Assembly: GCF_019429535.1 (NCBI RefSeq)
Contig: NZ_JAHXZM010000005.1
Coordinates: 1 to 64,000 of the forward strand
Reading direction: 5' to 3'
DNA: 64,000 nucleotides
Source: Sphingomonas citricola
GTDB taxonomy: Bacteria; Pseudomonadota; Alphaproteobacteria; Sphingomonadales; Sphingomonadaceae
In this document: piece after piece, positions 45,391 to 54,517 of the stretch
Layout: every line of letters begins with the position of its first letter
How positions within the stretch are numbered: position 1 is the stretch's first letter
The notes under the pieces: generated by a model
Told to the model about the DNA's origin: nothing
The model's input: the letters and a program-made list of their open reading frames with translations, nothing else
Database searches by the model: none
Made by a program: the position numbers and the translations under genes

Positions 45391-45876
45391 TCAGCGCTGA
45401 CGCAAGCGTTTCTTCATACTCTCCTGCCCTACGGCAACTGCCCACGATCGTAGATACCACTTTCCATTGATTTTGTGGACAGCATCCGCGCCGACCATCT
45501 TTGCTAACCCGCTAACTTCATTTGCAAAATACGTATTCATCAGCGTACGCGCGGCAGCTTCAAAGTCTGCCTTCTCCTTAGCCGAACGCGTGACGCGTGG
45601 GCCTCGCCTGATTGCCGCCTCTTCTTCCTGATTGCGCAGCGCCATGATTTCAGCCGCCGCTTTAGGATCTCCCTTCGCCGCATCGACGAACATCCGCATC
45701 ATACTTCGCTCGTCAAAGGACGTCGTCTTCAGCTTTCCATTGACGACGTGACGGATCGGCATTTCGCCAATCTCAGCCATCGATCGATCCTTGGCCGGTC
45801 CGCGTCCCTTTCGGTTTGCGTTCCGTTGCCCTGACCCGAACAGCGTATCAGTTCTTCTCTGTTTTTCCTCACGCAT
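45391..45876 (-). CDS. Basic hypothetical protein, DUF5681-like N-terminus
   Basis: A 161-residue protein. The N-terminal GSGQRNANRKGRGPAKDRSM resembles the 'GNPKGRP' start of DUF5681 proteins, and ERSMMRMFVDAAKGDPKAAA resembles the following helical segment. The C-terminal part is helical (MNTYFANEVSGLAKMVGADA). Function unknown. The start is taken as ATG at 45876 after GGGGGG; a GTG lies six bases upstream. It is convergent with the other DUF5681-like gene. Confidence 0.65.
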   Translation of the reverse strand: MREEKQRRTDTLFGSGQRNANRKGRGPAKDRSMAEIGEMPIRHVVNGKLKTTSFDERSMMRMFVDAAKGDPKAAAEIMALRNQEEEAAIRRGPRVTRSAKEKADFEAAARTLMNTYFANEVSGLAKMVGADAVHKINGKWYLRSWAVAVGQESMKKRLRQR

Positions 45877-46564
45877 GATCACCCCCCGGTGGTTAACCAG
45901 GCCAACTCATGTTCGAAGGAAAGCGCCGGGGCTCTGTTCCATCGAACACGAGCCCTCCTTGGCGGCACCCTTCTGCCGAAGAAGATGTAGCCGTGCAAGC
46001 ATTCCCGCTTCCCGACATCGATTTCCCGGTTCTGCCGCAGCGCGACGCACACCTTTGCACTGGTTTTAACAGTGACTTAGGCGCTAAACTGACCCTCTTC
46101 GGGCAGTAACCTGAGTAATCTTGCCGGTAAATTTCCCGGTTATTGAAAAAGCCGCATCTGTACGCAGTCGATGCCTCTCCAGTGTGCGGCGTTAAGATCG
46201 ATCACAATGTTTGGTACTGCGCCAAGGACAGTCAGAGAAAAGTGCCGGCAATTGGCGGCTTTGTGAGTGCCTCAGCTTCTCTGGCGTACGATAAGCAAGG
46301 CTGAGAGGCGCAGAAAAGCGCCTTTTCGCGCTATGGGCCGCGCGGTAGCGGCTACGTCTGAGACTTGATGGCGGAGCGGGAGGCAGCCACACCAAAGCCA
46401 AAAAGTGACGTTTTTCCGGGGCAATCCTAAAATTCCCCCGTCGTTGTCCATGTAGCATACCATGGACAGAAAATCTGCATGGTAGCTGCGTCTCGATCGC
46501 TGATCGCGCGCTCCGCACCCATACCATGCTCGACGGCACCGCTCGATCGAAATAGCATCAGCGC
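45877..46564. other. Long non-coding stretch in the accessory region
   Basis: These 688 bases are less GC-rich than the flanks and hold no convincing gene. Visible structures are a CTCAGC/GCTGAG hairpin and a terminator-like hairpin AGGCGC-AGAAAA-GCGCCT followed by TTTC (46306-46326), and the inverted repeat at 46445-46468. An unannotated small RNA ending at 46326 on the plus strand is possible. Confidence 0.5.
46445..46468. promoter_or_regulatory. 8 bp perfect inverted repeat, candidate operator
   Basis: TGTCCATG-N8-CATGGACA lies 97 bp upstream of the small hypothetical gene at 46565. A further partial copy (CATGGT) at 46478 pairs with TACCATG at 46458, giving overlapping palindromes, the usual look of a repressor operator in a phage region. 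Confidence 0.55.
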
Positions 46565-46915
46565 ATGGCAGACTTTGACGACTCCGCTGATCCCGAGCTT
46601 GGTGCCGCGTGCAACCGGCTTGCCGCTTATGTGCTGCCGATCCCTGCAGGTGCGGTGATCGATGAGGCGTCGGGCCTGACCGAAACCGACTTGGTCATGA
46701 TCCTGCGTCGGCTACACCTGACGCGTAAGAACGTCATGATCGAGCACATCACCATGGAGGAGATGAACCGCCGCTACGGCCGCACCGCTGAACGCGTGAA
46801 GGCGCTCAGCGACGACGCCCTGTTGGCGGAATGGCAGGCGAGCAGCTGGGAAGAAGGCGACGAGGTCGCCGACGCGCTCGCCGCCGAAATGCAGCGGCGC
46901 AACCTCGACTTCTGA
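46565..46915 (+). CDS. Small acidic hypothetical protein
   Basis: A 116-residue acidic, helical protein (LTETDLVMILRRLHLTRKNV, DALLAEWQASSWEEGDEVAD). No family recognised. The start codon is reasonable but its ribosome site is weak. It lies alone between a candidate operator and a GC-rich terminator and is convergent with the adenine methylase gene. Confidence 0.65.
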   Translation: MADFDDSADPELGAACNRLAAYVLPIPAGAVIDEASGLTETDLVMILRRLHLTRKNVMIEHITMEEMNRRYGRTAERVKALSDDALLAEWQASSWEEGDEVADALAAEMQRRNLDF

Positions 46916-46923
46916 ACCGGCAC

Positions 46924-46948
46924 GCCGCCGGCAACGATCGCCGGCGGC
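46924..46948. terminator. Bidirectional GC-rich hairpin
   Basis: GCCGCCGGC and GCCGGCGGC form a perfect 9 bp stem with a seven-base loop in the 42 bp between two convergent genes. Confidence 0.7.
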
Positions 46949-46957
46949 TGTTCCTAG

Positions 46958-47743
46958 TCAGTTGCGGATGATCAGTTCCTTGACGCGTTGCGCCCCCGCG
47001 GTCGCCGTCGCTAACGTCCAGGTCGTGTCGACCTCGGCGATGTCGAAGCGGGCGAAAGTCTCGCGCACGAACGGCGTGGCGTTGATCGACAGCACGAAGC
47101 GGCCGCGGATCTGCGCCAGCTGCTCGGCCATAGCGACATAGTCGGCACGGCCGAACTCGACACCATAGCCTTCCGTCTCGTCATAGGGTGGGTCCAGGTA
47201 GAACAGCGCGTCCGTGCCGTCGTACCGCCGCACGACGTCGGACCAAGGCAGCTGCTCAATCGTGACTGGCTGGAGCCGATCGCGCAGCCGGCGCAGCTCG
47301 CCACGCAGATGCGCGTGATTGAACCGCGACGACTGATCACGTCGGACGCCAAAGGTTCGGCCGGACACGCGGCCGCCGAACGCGAGGCGCTGGAGATAGA
47401 GGAAGCGGCACGCGCGCTCGATGTCGGTAAGCGTTGTGGGATCGACGCGCCGGTACCGCTCGAATTCATCTCGGCCGGCGAGCAGCCAGGCCATCTCCTC
47501 GACCAGTGGCTCGTAGTGGCGACGGGCAACCCGGAACAAGTTGGCGACGTCGCCCGCCAGGTCGTTGATCACCTCGACGGTGGGCCGCGCGGCGCGGCGC
47601 AGGAAGATCCCGCCCATGCCGACGAACGGCTCGATGTAGGCGCGATGCGGTATGGTGGAGATCAGCGCGCAAAGACGGCGCGCAAGGTTACGCTTTCCCC
47701 CGAGGTAAGCCGCGGGAGGGGTGACGGGTGCAACAGGTGTCAT
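46958..47743 (-). CDS. D12-class DNA adenine methylase (Dam-like)
   Basis: A 261-residue N6-adenine methyltransferase of the alpha class. Motif order is AAYLGGKRNLARRL (AdoMet-binding start), YIEPFVGMGGIFLRR (motif I) and, later, LFYLDPPYDETEGYG (motif IV, near residue 183). The spacer is the target recognition domain. In a prophage it would modify phage or host DNA to evade restriction. The start at 47743 has no clear ribosome site, so it may be translated from an upstream structure or a different start. Confidence 0.9.
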   Translation of the reverse strand: MTPVAPVTPPAAYLGGKRNLARRLCALISTIPHRAYIEPFVGMGGIFLRRAARPTVEVINDLAGDVANLFRVARRHYEPLVEEMAWLLAGRDEFERYRRVDPTTLTDIERACRFLYLQRLAFGGRVSGRTFGVRRDQSSRFNHAHLRGELRRLRDRLQPVTIEQLPWSDVVRRYDGTDALFYLDPPYDETEGYGVEFGRADYVAMAEQLAQIRGRFVLSINATPFVRETFARFDIAEVDTTWTLATATAGAQRVKELIIRN

Positions 47744-47881
47744 GGTGGTGGAGGCGTCCTGATACGAACACGTCGGCTACGCGCGCTCAGGTGGTCGCCG
47801 GCCGATCCGGCCGACGAAGCCCGGGCCGGTCGGCCGCGGGATCGATGGTGCGGCAATCGCCGCGAAACTGGTGGAGGATCG

Positions 47882-47922
47882 CTGCGCGGCAACCGACCCG
47901 TACCGGGTGGTTAGCCGCGCAG
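47882..47922. other. Long bulged stem-loop upstream of the adenine methylase
   Basis: CTGCGCGGC, AACC and ACCCG pair in turn with CGGGT, GGTT and GCCGCGCAG. This gives about 18 base pairs with two single-base bulges and a three-base loop. It lies in the 288 bp non-coding gap between the endolysin and the methylase genes. It is not followed by a T-tract, so a simple terminator is unlikely. It may be an mRNA processing site or a protein-binding element. Confidence 0.55.
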
Positions 47923-48031
47923 GACCACGGGAACTGCGCCCCGCGTATTTCCCCGAAGGGTCTTCTATTTCACGGGCCACCCGGCGAACCGGAGCTCGTG
48001 GTCAACCGCGCGCGCGGGCCTTCCTCTGCGG

Positions 48032-48667
48032 CTACGCTCGGGAGGGCGCAGCCGATATGACAGGCGCGGCAGCCGGCGTCGAGACGCGGCACTTCGCGCG
48101 ATCGACATTGCCGATCCGATGCGCGACCCATCCCTTGTGGAAGCGGACCAGCACCGGGTTCACGCGCACGAGCCGATCGTATTCGTCTCGCTGCTTGGCA
48201 TCGAGGCTGTCGAGCATCGACACGCACAGCGGCGCCGCACCGACGCGGCGCTGACATGCGGCATAGGCGGCGATCGTCGCGGGGCCGACGCGGCCGTCGA
48301 TCGCGAGGCGGGCGCCGCACAGCTCATTGATCGACTGCTGGAAGAAGCGGCCCGGGCGCGCGGCGCCCATGTTGACGGTCGTGTCGAACAGCTCCTGCGT
48401 CACCGCGGCATCGATCGCGACAAGCGGCTCGTACCCGGGCGCGACGACGTAGCCCTCGTAGTAGATGCTGTGCGTCACCTCGTCGGGCAGCTTGCGCATT
48501 GGGCCGGTGTAGCCGTGCGCGACGGCCACCTTCTTGGTGATGCCGCGCATCGTCTCGCCGCCGGGATCGCGCTTGTCGTTCACGTATCCGCCCTCGAGCG
48601 CGATCGTGCTGGCGATCATGGCGACGATCGTCGCGGCTAGGCCGCCCTTCGCTGCCTTACTCGCCAT
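48032..48667 (-). CDS. GH108 endolysin with N-terminal membrane (SAR-like) segment
   Basis: A 211-residue phage lysozyme. Residues 8-24 (GGLAATIVAMIASTIAL) form a weakly hydrophobic segment that could act as a signal-anchor-release. The glycoside hydrolase 108 motif follows at once: EGGYVNDKRDPGGETMRGIT with Glu-25 as catalytic acid. The C-terminal part (LAIDGRVGPATIAAYAACQR) is the linked peptidoglycan-binding domain. It cleaves murein at the end of the lytic cycle. The ATG at 48667 overlaps the upstream small membrane gene by 11 bp. Confidence 0.9.
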   Translation of the reverse strand: MASKAAKGGLAATIVAMIASTIALEGGYVNDKRDPGGETMRGITKKVAVAHGYTGPMRKLPDEVTHSIYYEGYVVAPGYEPLVAIDAAVTQELFDTTVNMGAARPGRFFQQSINELCGARLAIDGRVGPATIAAYAACQRRVGAAPLCVSMLDSLDAKQRDEYDRLVRVNPVLVRFHKGWVAHRIGNVDRAKCRVSTPAAAPVISAAPSRA

Positions 48668-48899
48668 CCTCGACGCCCTTCTGCTTGAGGAGGCGCGCAA
48701 CGATCGCGGCGGCCGACAGCGCGAGGCCGAGGCCGCGCGTGCCGGGCACCAGCGCCTGCACCTCGGGCGGCAACGCGGTCCAGATCGCGAGCGCCTGGTC
48801 GGGCGCGGCGAGCAGCGCGCCGAAGATGGTCGCGCCGATCGCGGGCACGCGCACGGACCAGAGGCGCGCAGCGCGCCTCCAGCTGGGGATCAGCTTCAT
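48657..48899 (-). CDS. Two-helix phage membrane protein, holin candidate
   Basis: An 80-residue protein with two hydrophobic segments (VPAIGATIFGALLAA, GLGLALSAAAIVARLL) and a basic N-terminus (KLIPSWRRAARLWSVR). The pattern matches small DUF7940-type phage membrane proteins found beside endolysins. Its position immediately upstream of the endolysin and its size suggest a holin, or pinholin if the endolysin is SAR-type. Confidence 0.7.
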   Translation of the reverse strand: MKLIPSWRRAARLWSVRVPAIGATIFGALLAAPDQALAIWTALPPEVQALVPGTRGLGLALSAAAIVARLLKQKGVEDGE

Positions 48900-48941
48900 G
48901 TCGGTGTTCTCCTGGGGGTGACGGCAATCGGCCGCCGGCGA

Positions 48942-49124
48942 TCAGTCGAGGCGGCCGAGCAGCGCCTTCAGGTCGGCCGGCGCATCGCCGGCGACGGGGT
49001 AGAGGTTGCGTAGGCCATCGCCATGCTCGGCCGCGCGGCGCGCGCGGCGGTTATCGATCGCGCGCGAGGCGGGCGTGACGATCGACAGCGCGCCGCCGAT
49101 CATCATGATGATCATGCCGCTCAC
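48942..49124 (-). CDS. Small single-helix phage membrane protein
   Basis: A 60-residue protein with one hydrophobic N-terminal segment (MSGMIIMMIGGALSIV) and a charged tail. Its ATG overlaps the stop of the upstream gene (ATGA). It belongs to the lysis cassette by position; function unknown. Confidence 0.65.
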   Translation of the reverse strand: MSGMIIMMIGGALSIVTPASRAIDNRRARRAAEHGDGLRNLYPVAGDAPADLKALLGRLD

Positions 49125-49411
49125 TTGCCCGCTCCGCCGGTGCGGTTGACCAGAAGGTCGAGCTTCGCGTTTGCGCCCGCCATCTGCATGCGCAGGTCGC
49201 CAAGCTGGACGTCACGCTGGTCGGCGCGGATCTCGAGCTTGTCGATCCGCAAGGTGTTGTCGTTCACCTGGCGCAGCACACCGCCGGCCGTGAGCAAGAC
49301 ACCGCCGACGATGACGAGGAGGGAGATGACGGGAAGCCAGTCCTTCCACGTCGAGCGCGCTTGTGGAGCAACGACGACGGTTTGCGTCGTCGCCGGCGTG
49401 GCGTCGGTCAT
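49121..49411 (-). CDS. Phage membrane protein with coiled-coil, spanin-like
   Basis: A 96-residue protein with one membrane segment (WLPVISLLVIVGGVLLTAGG, about 24-43) and a following coiled-coil-like helix with a heptad pattern (VNDNTLRIDKLEIRADQRDV). This layout resembles an inner-membrane spanin (Rz-like) or a holin antagonist. The ATG at 49411 follows AAGGG. First gene of the lysis cassette after the tail fibre. Confidence 0.65.
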   Translation of the reverse strand: MTDATPATTQTVVVAPQARSTWKDWLPVISLLVIVGGVLLTAGGVLRQVNDNTLRIDKLEIRADQRDVQLGDLRMQMAGANAKLDLLVNRTGGAGK

Positions 49412-49479
49412 GTGGTAGCCCTTCGAGATCGAGCGCTTTCGCTCAGTGATGCGCGTCAAAGACGATGGTCAGCAGCAGC

Positions 49480-52400
49480 TCATGGCTCGGCGCACACGGC
49501 GGTGACCGTCACCGCCGCGCTGGCGGTGTGGGTGAGCAGGAAGCCGTCGCGGGTGACGCCAGAGACCGTGCCAGCCGTCGTCGTCACGTTGGGCGCGCGA
49601 GCCATCGGCACCCCGAATGGCACCCACAGCGAGCCGTTGATCGCCTGGACGGCCATCGTCCGATAGTAGCGCTGCGCAGCCGCCACGTCGGTCACGAGCG
49701 GGCGCGGGGAGAAGAGGTAGCGCTGCGCTCCGATCGTCAGCGCGAGATCGGTAACCGCGATCCTCCACGGCACATCGGCGGGAGGGAGGTCGATCCCCAC
49801 CAGGATGCTCGGTGCCGAGCCGATGTTAAAGGCGGACGCCTGACCGACCGCGATCTGCCCGCTGTACGCGGCATAGGCGCCGGCCGTCAGCACCGCGGGT
49901 GTCCCAAAGAAGGTCTTCGACGGGCTGCCACCGCCACCGAAGCGCTGCTGGATGTAGGCGCGCACATTACCAATCGCGCCGGAGACCAGCTTGATCTTGG
50001 CATCGAAGGCGACGGTCTTCCCGTTGACGGCGCGGAACAGCTCCTCGTCCTCGGCCTGCGCGAGGATGAAGTACGTCCCGCCGCCCACCTGCTGCTCGAT
50101 GTCGATCGCGTATTGCGATTGCACCCCCGCCTCCGCCTCCGCCGCTGAGACGGCCGCGCGGGACACCGTGCGGGTGCCAGCGACATCGGTGGTCGTGAAC
50201 CATCGGTCCGCGCTGTACACCGCGCTCGCCAGCACCGCGAAAGGCCCGGTCCCGCGCTGCCACAGTCGCATCGCGCCATTGTCGATGATGCTATTGCCGA
50301 TCGGAACGGGTGCGCCGCTTGCCGCCTTCCAGACGGAGCCGATGCCCCAGGTGCCCTGCGCGACGCCGTAGCGCCAGTCATCGATCCCGCCCGCAATTTC
50401 GGCGATCGTCTGGTTATCGATCCACGCCGTGATGTCAGCGCCAGTCAGGCCTGCGCCGGGCACGAACGAATTGCCGGCGAGGCGGATCTTGTTGCTTGCG
50501 TTCGCCGTGCCGCGGATCGTCACCAGCTTCTTGGTCGCACCACCATCCGGGTTGCCCCCCAGCGTGTAGCGACATCCCTCGATGCTCGCGTTCCAGAAGT
50601 TGCCGTGGCTGACGACCGACTTGATCGCGCCGAGCGTGCAATCGCGCAGGCTGATGCCGAGCCCCCCGGTGGAGATAACGCCGACATCCTTGCCCTCGAA
50701 CTGGATCGCTTCGAACGCGATCAGGCTGACGTTCCCGAGCAGAACAGCCATGCTGCCGGACAGAAACAGATCGCCGTTCGAGATTGTAACCGCGCGATCT
50801 AGCGTGACACGGCTGTTGCCGGTGTCGATCGCGGTGATGATGCCGTATTGCGGCGCGCCCGCGCTGCCGCCCTTTGCACCGTTGCGGGTGTTCTGCCCGG
50901 CGACGAAAGCACGGCCGACCTTCATCCCCGCGGTGGTCGACACCGGCACGACCGCGGCGTTTGCCACCGCGCTGGTAACAATCCCTTGCGCATAGGCATC
51001 GCGCTTGCCGCTCAGGAAGCTGCCGCCCTGGTAGCCGAGGAACTTGCCGCTGCGGATGGCGGTGCTGTTCGTGCCCGCCTGCTCGGCCTCGGTCCCGCTC
51101 TTTACGCCAAAGGCGATGTCGAGCGCGTAGCCCTGCATCGTCAGGCCGTCGAGATCGAGCGAATCAGCCTGACCGGCATCGACGACCGTCATGGCGACGC
51201 CAGCGCAGACATCCTTACCACCGCCGGCACCGCCACCAGCACGAAAGCGGACGCTCTGGAACGCCGCCTCGCACAGGTACGTCACCTCAAGCACGTCGCC
51301 GGCGTATGGCCCTGCGAACGCATAGTCCTCGCTTTGGAAAAGCACGTTCTTCAGCGAATAGCGGGTGATCTGATAGAGCGAGAACACAGGCACTGCGCCG
51401 GGGTCGCGGTTGACGCAATTGGCGAAGGTCAGCCCCTCCAAATTGACGTGCGTTGCAACCTGCTGCCCCGCTCCTGGCTGGAAGCGCACGCACCGCGCGG
51501 ACGGATGCAGGTTGAAGATGACGCTGATCTGTTCGCCGTCACCCGTCCACGTGATCGAGCCACCCGACTGCACAACATTGCTGAGGCAGTACCAGCCCGC
51601 GGGCACGTAGATGCGCAGTGCGCCCTGGAAGGCGGTCGGGTACTGCGCCTTGGCGTAATCAAGCGCGGCTTGGAAGGCAGCGCTGTTGGCGGCGACATTG
51701 ACCCCGGTCGGATCGGACTTCGCGCCGAACCACTGGACATTCACGTCGCCGCTGTACGCGCGCACCCATGCGCCGCTCGCGCCGGTCGGGTCGCTCGCCG
51801 GGGCGATCGTCACCGCCTGCCGGGGATCGATCGACACCGCCGCGCGGTGATCGCCCGGCTCCCAGCGGAACGCGCCGGCACGCCCCACCTCGGTCAGCAG
51901 CACCGACGCGCTGGTCTGCGGACGCGCGGCCAGCGCTGCGACCGACACGGCAGCGTCCGACTTCACCGCGAGCGCCGCTGCCTGATCCTGCGACACCGGC
52001 ATCTGTCCAGGCGCGATATTCTCGACCAGGTCGAGCCCGATGTTGGCGCGTGCCTGCAGCTGCGATTCATCACCGAGCTCCTGCGGTGCATCGATCAGCA
52101 GGCGGCGATTGAGCGCCCGTGCCTGCGCGACACTGACCGGCTTGTCGGCATCTGCGGTGTTGTCGGCCTGATCGAGGCCAACGTCCGCCTTGCCGACGAA
52201 GGGACCGCGGTCGGCCCAGTAGGGCGCTTTCGCGATAATCTCGTATTGGCGCTTCTCACCCGGGTACGCCGACACGCCATCCATGTCGCGCGACGTGAAG
52301 AAGGTGCCGACCTCGAAGTCAGTGACCGCGGCCGCGAGCGTCGGGCGATATGCCGACTGGCTGACTACGCCGTCAATCAGTGCGGCCGACGCCGGGCGCA

Positions 52401-54414
52401 CAACCTGCGTGAGGGCGCTGTCGGCAGTGCCGGCGCCGCTCGCATTCAGCCGCACCGTCATGCCCTCGATGAGCACTGGCGGCATAGCCTGGCGCGGCAA
52501 GGCGGCGAGCAGGAACGCGACGACGAGCCCGACGCCTTTGGCGTTCAGGTGCAAGCCGTCATAGCGGCACGATCCCGGAGTGAAGCCCTTCGCAATGTCG
52601 GCCTTGTCGCTGTCCGAACCGTCCGACCCGAGCTGCAGGATGTAGGCGACGAGGTCGCGGCCCTGCGCATCGGTGAGCCAATAACGCGGGTACAGCGCGC
52701 GGGTGCGCGCGTTCGCCGCAATATAGGCGTCGTAGGGCGTGCCCGGCCCGCGCGCGATCCAGTCGCTCGACGGCAGGATCGGCAGGATGAACCCGCGCGC
52801 GCCGTTCCACTGGCGCACGATCGCCGCCATGTCGGTCCACAGCTGCGCGTTGGTGTTGTCGCCGTATGCGCCGGGCACACCCGAATAGAAGTAGTTGTTT
52901 CCCAGCCAGAGCGCATTCAGCGACCGTGCGGGCTCGATCACCGTGTCGGGCGTGAAGAGGACCGGCCCCGCGAAGGTGACCGCGCTGCCGCCCGCCGCCT
53001 GCGTGATCCGGTAATCGGTGCTGTCGCTGCGCGCGATCGACACGGTGACGCGGCGCGAGGTGGTGCCGTCGGTCACGTAGCCGGTCATCGACGCCGGCGT
53101 CGCGTCGCCGCCGTAGCTGTTCAAGAAGCTCGCCGGGCTGACGTAGCTGTCGAGCGACGGGGCGACACCGTTGATCAGCGTCACCGCGACCGAGCCTTGC
53201 GCCGGCAGCTGACCGCCGAGAGTGAGTAGCAGCGGTCGTGCACCCGTCTTGTAGACCTGCCGAGCGTCCGAAGAGCCGCGCGCGACGGACACATACGGGA
53301 TGCCCAGCTGCTGCGCGAACAGCTGCGACCACTGGCCATTTCCGCCCGTCGTGTCCGACAGCGAGTTTCCGGCGACGAACAGCCGATCGATTTTCGACCA
53401 GTCGTGCAGGTCGAAGCGCTCGACATCGCCGCTAAGCGGCACGCTCCAGTCGCCCCACGCGACTTCCTGCGCATCGGGCCGCGCGCCGTCGCGCGTCCAC
53501 GCGATCGTCGCCGCGCCGCCGGCGAGCAGCTCGGCGCGTAGGTTGCCGACCTTCACCCGCGCGACCGCCGCGGTGGCGTCGCGCATCGCATCGAGCGACC
53601 CTTCGAGGCCGTAGACTTTGTCCTGCCCGAGCCCGCCATGCATCAAGTCGAGGCGCATCTTCTCCTCTTCCGTGAGGAGACCGGTCCACGCCCCCGGCAT
53701 CGCGAACGACGGGTTCCAGATGAAGACGCGACCGCCGTCGGTGCTGCCCTCCAGCACGCGCACGAGCATACCCGGTGCACGCTTATCGAGCGGGATCGCC
53801 TCGCGTTCGCCGTAGGTCGCGACCGCGCGGTAGCTGGTGGTGGCGATGCCCTCGACCGTGTCGATCGCGTCGACCGCGCGCGTCGCGAGCGGGCCGAGCA
53901 GGTCGGCGCCGTCGATCGTCAGTTCGGCGACGTCGTCAGCGCCGATCGTCAGGGTCGCGCCCTGCTGAGGCGCAGTCATGAAGCGCGCCGCCATCGCGCC
54001 GTATGCCGGCTCGCGGTCGTCAGAGTTGCCGTCGCTGTCGATCGCCGAATCGAGCAGGATCAGCTCACCGTGGAGACGCGTCTTGCCCGCAATCTGAAAG
54101 GCGAACGCCAGCGGGAGGGGCTGACCGAGCTCACCTTCGAATGGCAGCGCCTGCAGACGTGCGGCAGGCACGAGGAACCGGATCACCGTCTCGATCACGC
54201 CGTCGACGACGCGCGTATCGATCACCTTCAGCCCGGGCGTATCGTCAGTGACGCGATCGAGGCTGATCAGCGGATCGCCGGGCGTGCCGGGTGCGAGGCG
54301 CACCTGTAGCCGTAGCGCCGTGCCCCCGCTGAGGTCGGGACCACGGACGCGCAGCAGGTACGAAAGGTCCTCGTTGCGCCAGGCGGAGATCGCCAGGCGA
54401 GCAGCGGTGAACAT
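49480..54414 (-). CDS. Tail fibre / tailspike protein with SGNH-hydrolase and pectate-lyase-like modules
   Basis: A 1644-residue adhesin. The N-terminal 330 residues would attach to the tail. Residues about 340-640 look like an SGNH/GDSL esterase: LFVAGNSLSDTTGGNGQW (block I), ALWLGNNYFYSGVPG (block III) and YDGLHLNAKG (block V Asp and His). Then come typical fibre repeats (VGLDQADNTADADKPVSVAQ; IGLDLVENIAPGQMPVS). From about 898 a pectate-lyase-3-type right-handed beta-helix begins (WFGAKSDPTGVNVAANSAAF) and runs to about 1340. A C-terminal jelly-roll-like domain ends it. It probably deacetylates and degrades host surface polysaccharide. Start after GGAGC. Confidence 0.88.
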   Translation of the reverse strand: MFTAARLAISAWRNEDLSYLLRVRGPDLSGGTALRLQVRLAPGTPGDPLISLDRVTDDTPGLKVIDTRVVDGVIETVIRFLVPAARLQALPFEGELGQPLPLAFAFQIAGKTRLHGELILLDSAIDSDGNSDDREPAYGAMAARFMTAPQQGATLTIGADDVAELTIDGADLLGPLATRAVDAIDTVEGIATTSYRAVATYGEREAIPLDKRAPGMLVRVLEGSTDGGRVFIWNPSFAMPGAWTGLLTEEEKMRLDLMHGGLGQDKVYGLEGSLDAMRDATAAVARVKVGNLRAELLAGGAATIAWTRDGARPDAQEVAWGDWSVPLSGDVERFDLHDWSKIDRLFVAGNSLSDTTGGNGQWSQLFAQQLGIPYVSVARGSSDARQVYKTGARPLLLTLGGQLPAQGSVAVTLINGVAPSLDSYVSPASFLNSYGGDATPASMTGYVTDGTTSRRVTVSIARSDSTDYRITQAAGGSAVTFAGPVLFTPDTVIEPARSLNALWLGNNYFYSGVPGAYGDNTNAQLWTDMAAIVRQWNGARGFILPILPSSDWIARGPGTPYDAYIAANARTRALYPRYWLTDAQGRDLVAYILQLGSDGSDSDKADIAKGFTPGSCRYDGLHLNAKGVGLVVAFLLAALPRQAMPPVLIEGMTVRLNASGAGTADSALTQVVRPASAALIDGVVSQSAYRPTLAAAVTDFEVGTFFTSRDMDGVSAYPGEKRQYEIIAKAPYWADRGPFVGKADVGLDQADNTADADKPVSVAQARALNRRLLIDAPQELGDESQLQARANIGLDLVENIAPGQMPVSQDQAAALAVKSDAAVSVAALAARPQTSASVLLTEVGRAGAFRWEPGDHRAAVSIDPRQAVTIAPASDPTGASGAWVRAYSGDVNVQWFGAKSDPTGVNVAANSAAFQAALDYAKAQYPTAFQGALRIYVPAGWYCLSNVVQSGGSITWTGDGEQISVIFNLHPSARCVRFQPGAGQQVATHVNLEGLTFANCVNRDPGAVPVFSLYQITRYSLKNVLFQSEDYAFAGPYAGDVLEVTYLCEAAFQSVRFRAGGGAGGGKDVCAGVAMTVVDAGQADSLDLDGLTMQGYALDIAFGVKSGTEAEQAGTNSTAIRSGKFLGYQGGSFLSGKRDAYAQGIVTSAVANAAVVPVSTTAGMKVGRAFVAGQNTRNGAKGGSAGAPQYGIITAIDTGNSRVTLDRAVTISNGDLFLSGSMAVLLGNVSLIAFEAIQFEGKDVGVISTGGLGISLRDCTLGAIKSVVSHGNFWNASIEGCRYTLGGNPDGGATKKLVTIRGTANASNKIRLAGNSFVPGAGLTGADITAWIDNQTIAEIAGGIDDWRYGVAQGTWGIGSVWKAASGAPVPIGNSIIDNGAMRLWQRGTGPFAVLASAVYSADRWFTTTDVAGTRTVSRAAVSAAEAEAGVQSQYAIDIEQQVGGGTYFILAQAEDEELFRAVNGKTVAFDAKIKLVSGAIGNVRAYIQQRFGGGGSPSKTFFGTPAVLTAGAYAAYSGQIAVGQASAFNIGSAPSILVGIDLPPADVPWRIAVTDLALTIGAQRYLFSPRPLVTDVAAAQRYYRTMAVQAINGSLWVPFGVPMARAPNVTTTAGTVSGVTRDGFLLTHTASAAVTVTAVCAEP

Positions 54415-54517
54415 TAGCAATGCTCCGTGGGGGCGGAGCAGATGGAGGGCGCCGGCTCCGTGTCGGCGCGGAGCTACGCTTTCGCGGCTCCAGCTGTTCG
54501 GGCGGTTCCGCCGACGG

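Noticed and set aside
46192-46539. 115-codon minus-strand frame in the long gap
   Set aside because: Ser/Arg-rich, no ribosome site and spanning the palindromes; not convincing as a gene.
47744-48031. A Com-like translational activator upstream of the adenine methylase
   Set aside because: No Cys-rich zinc-finger frame exists on the minus strand in this gap; only the stem-loop stands out.
50848-53229. 793-codon plus-strand open frame
   Set aside because: Antisense to the tail fibre; rich in Arg, His and Ala with no domain, as expected from codon-position GC bias.
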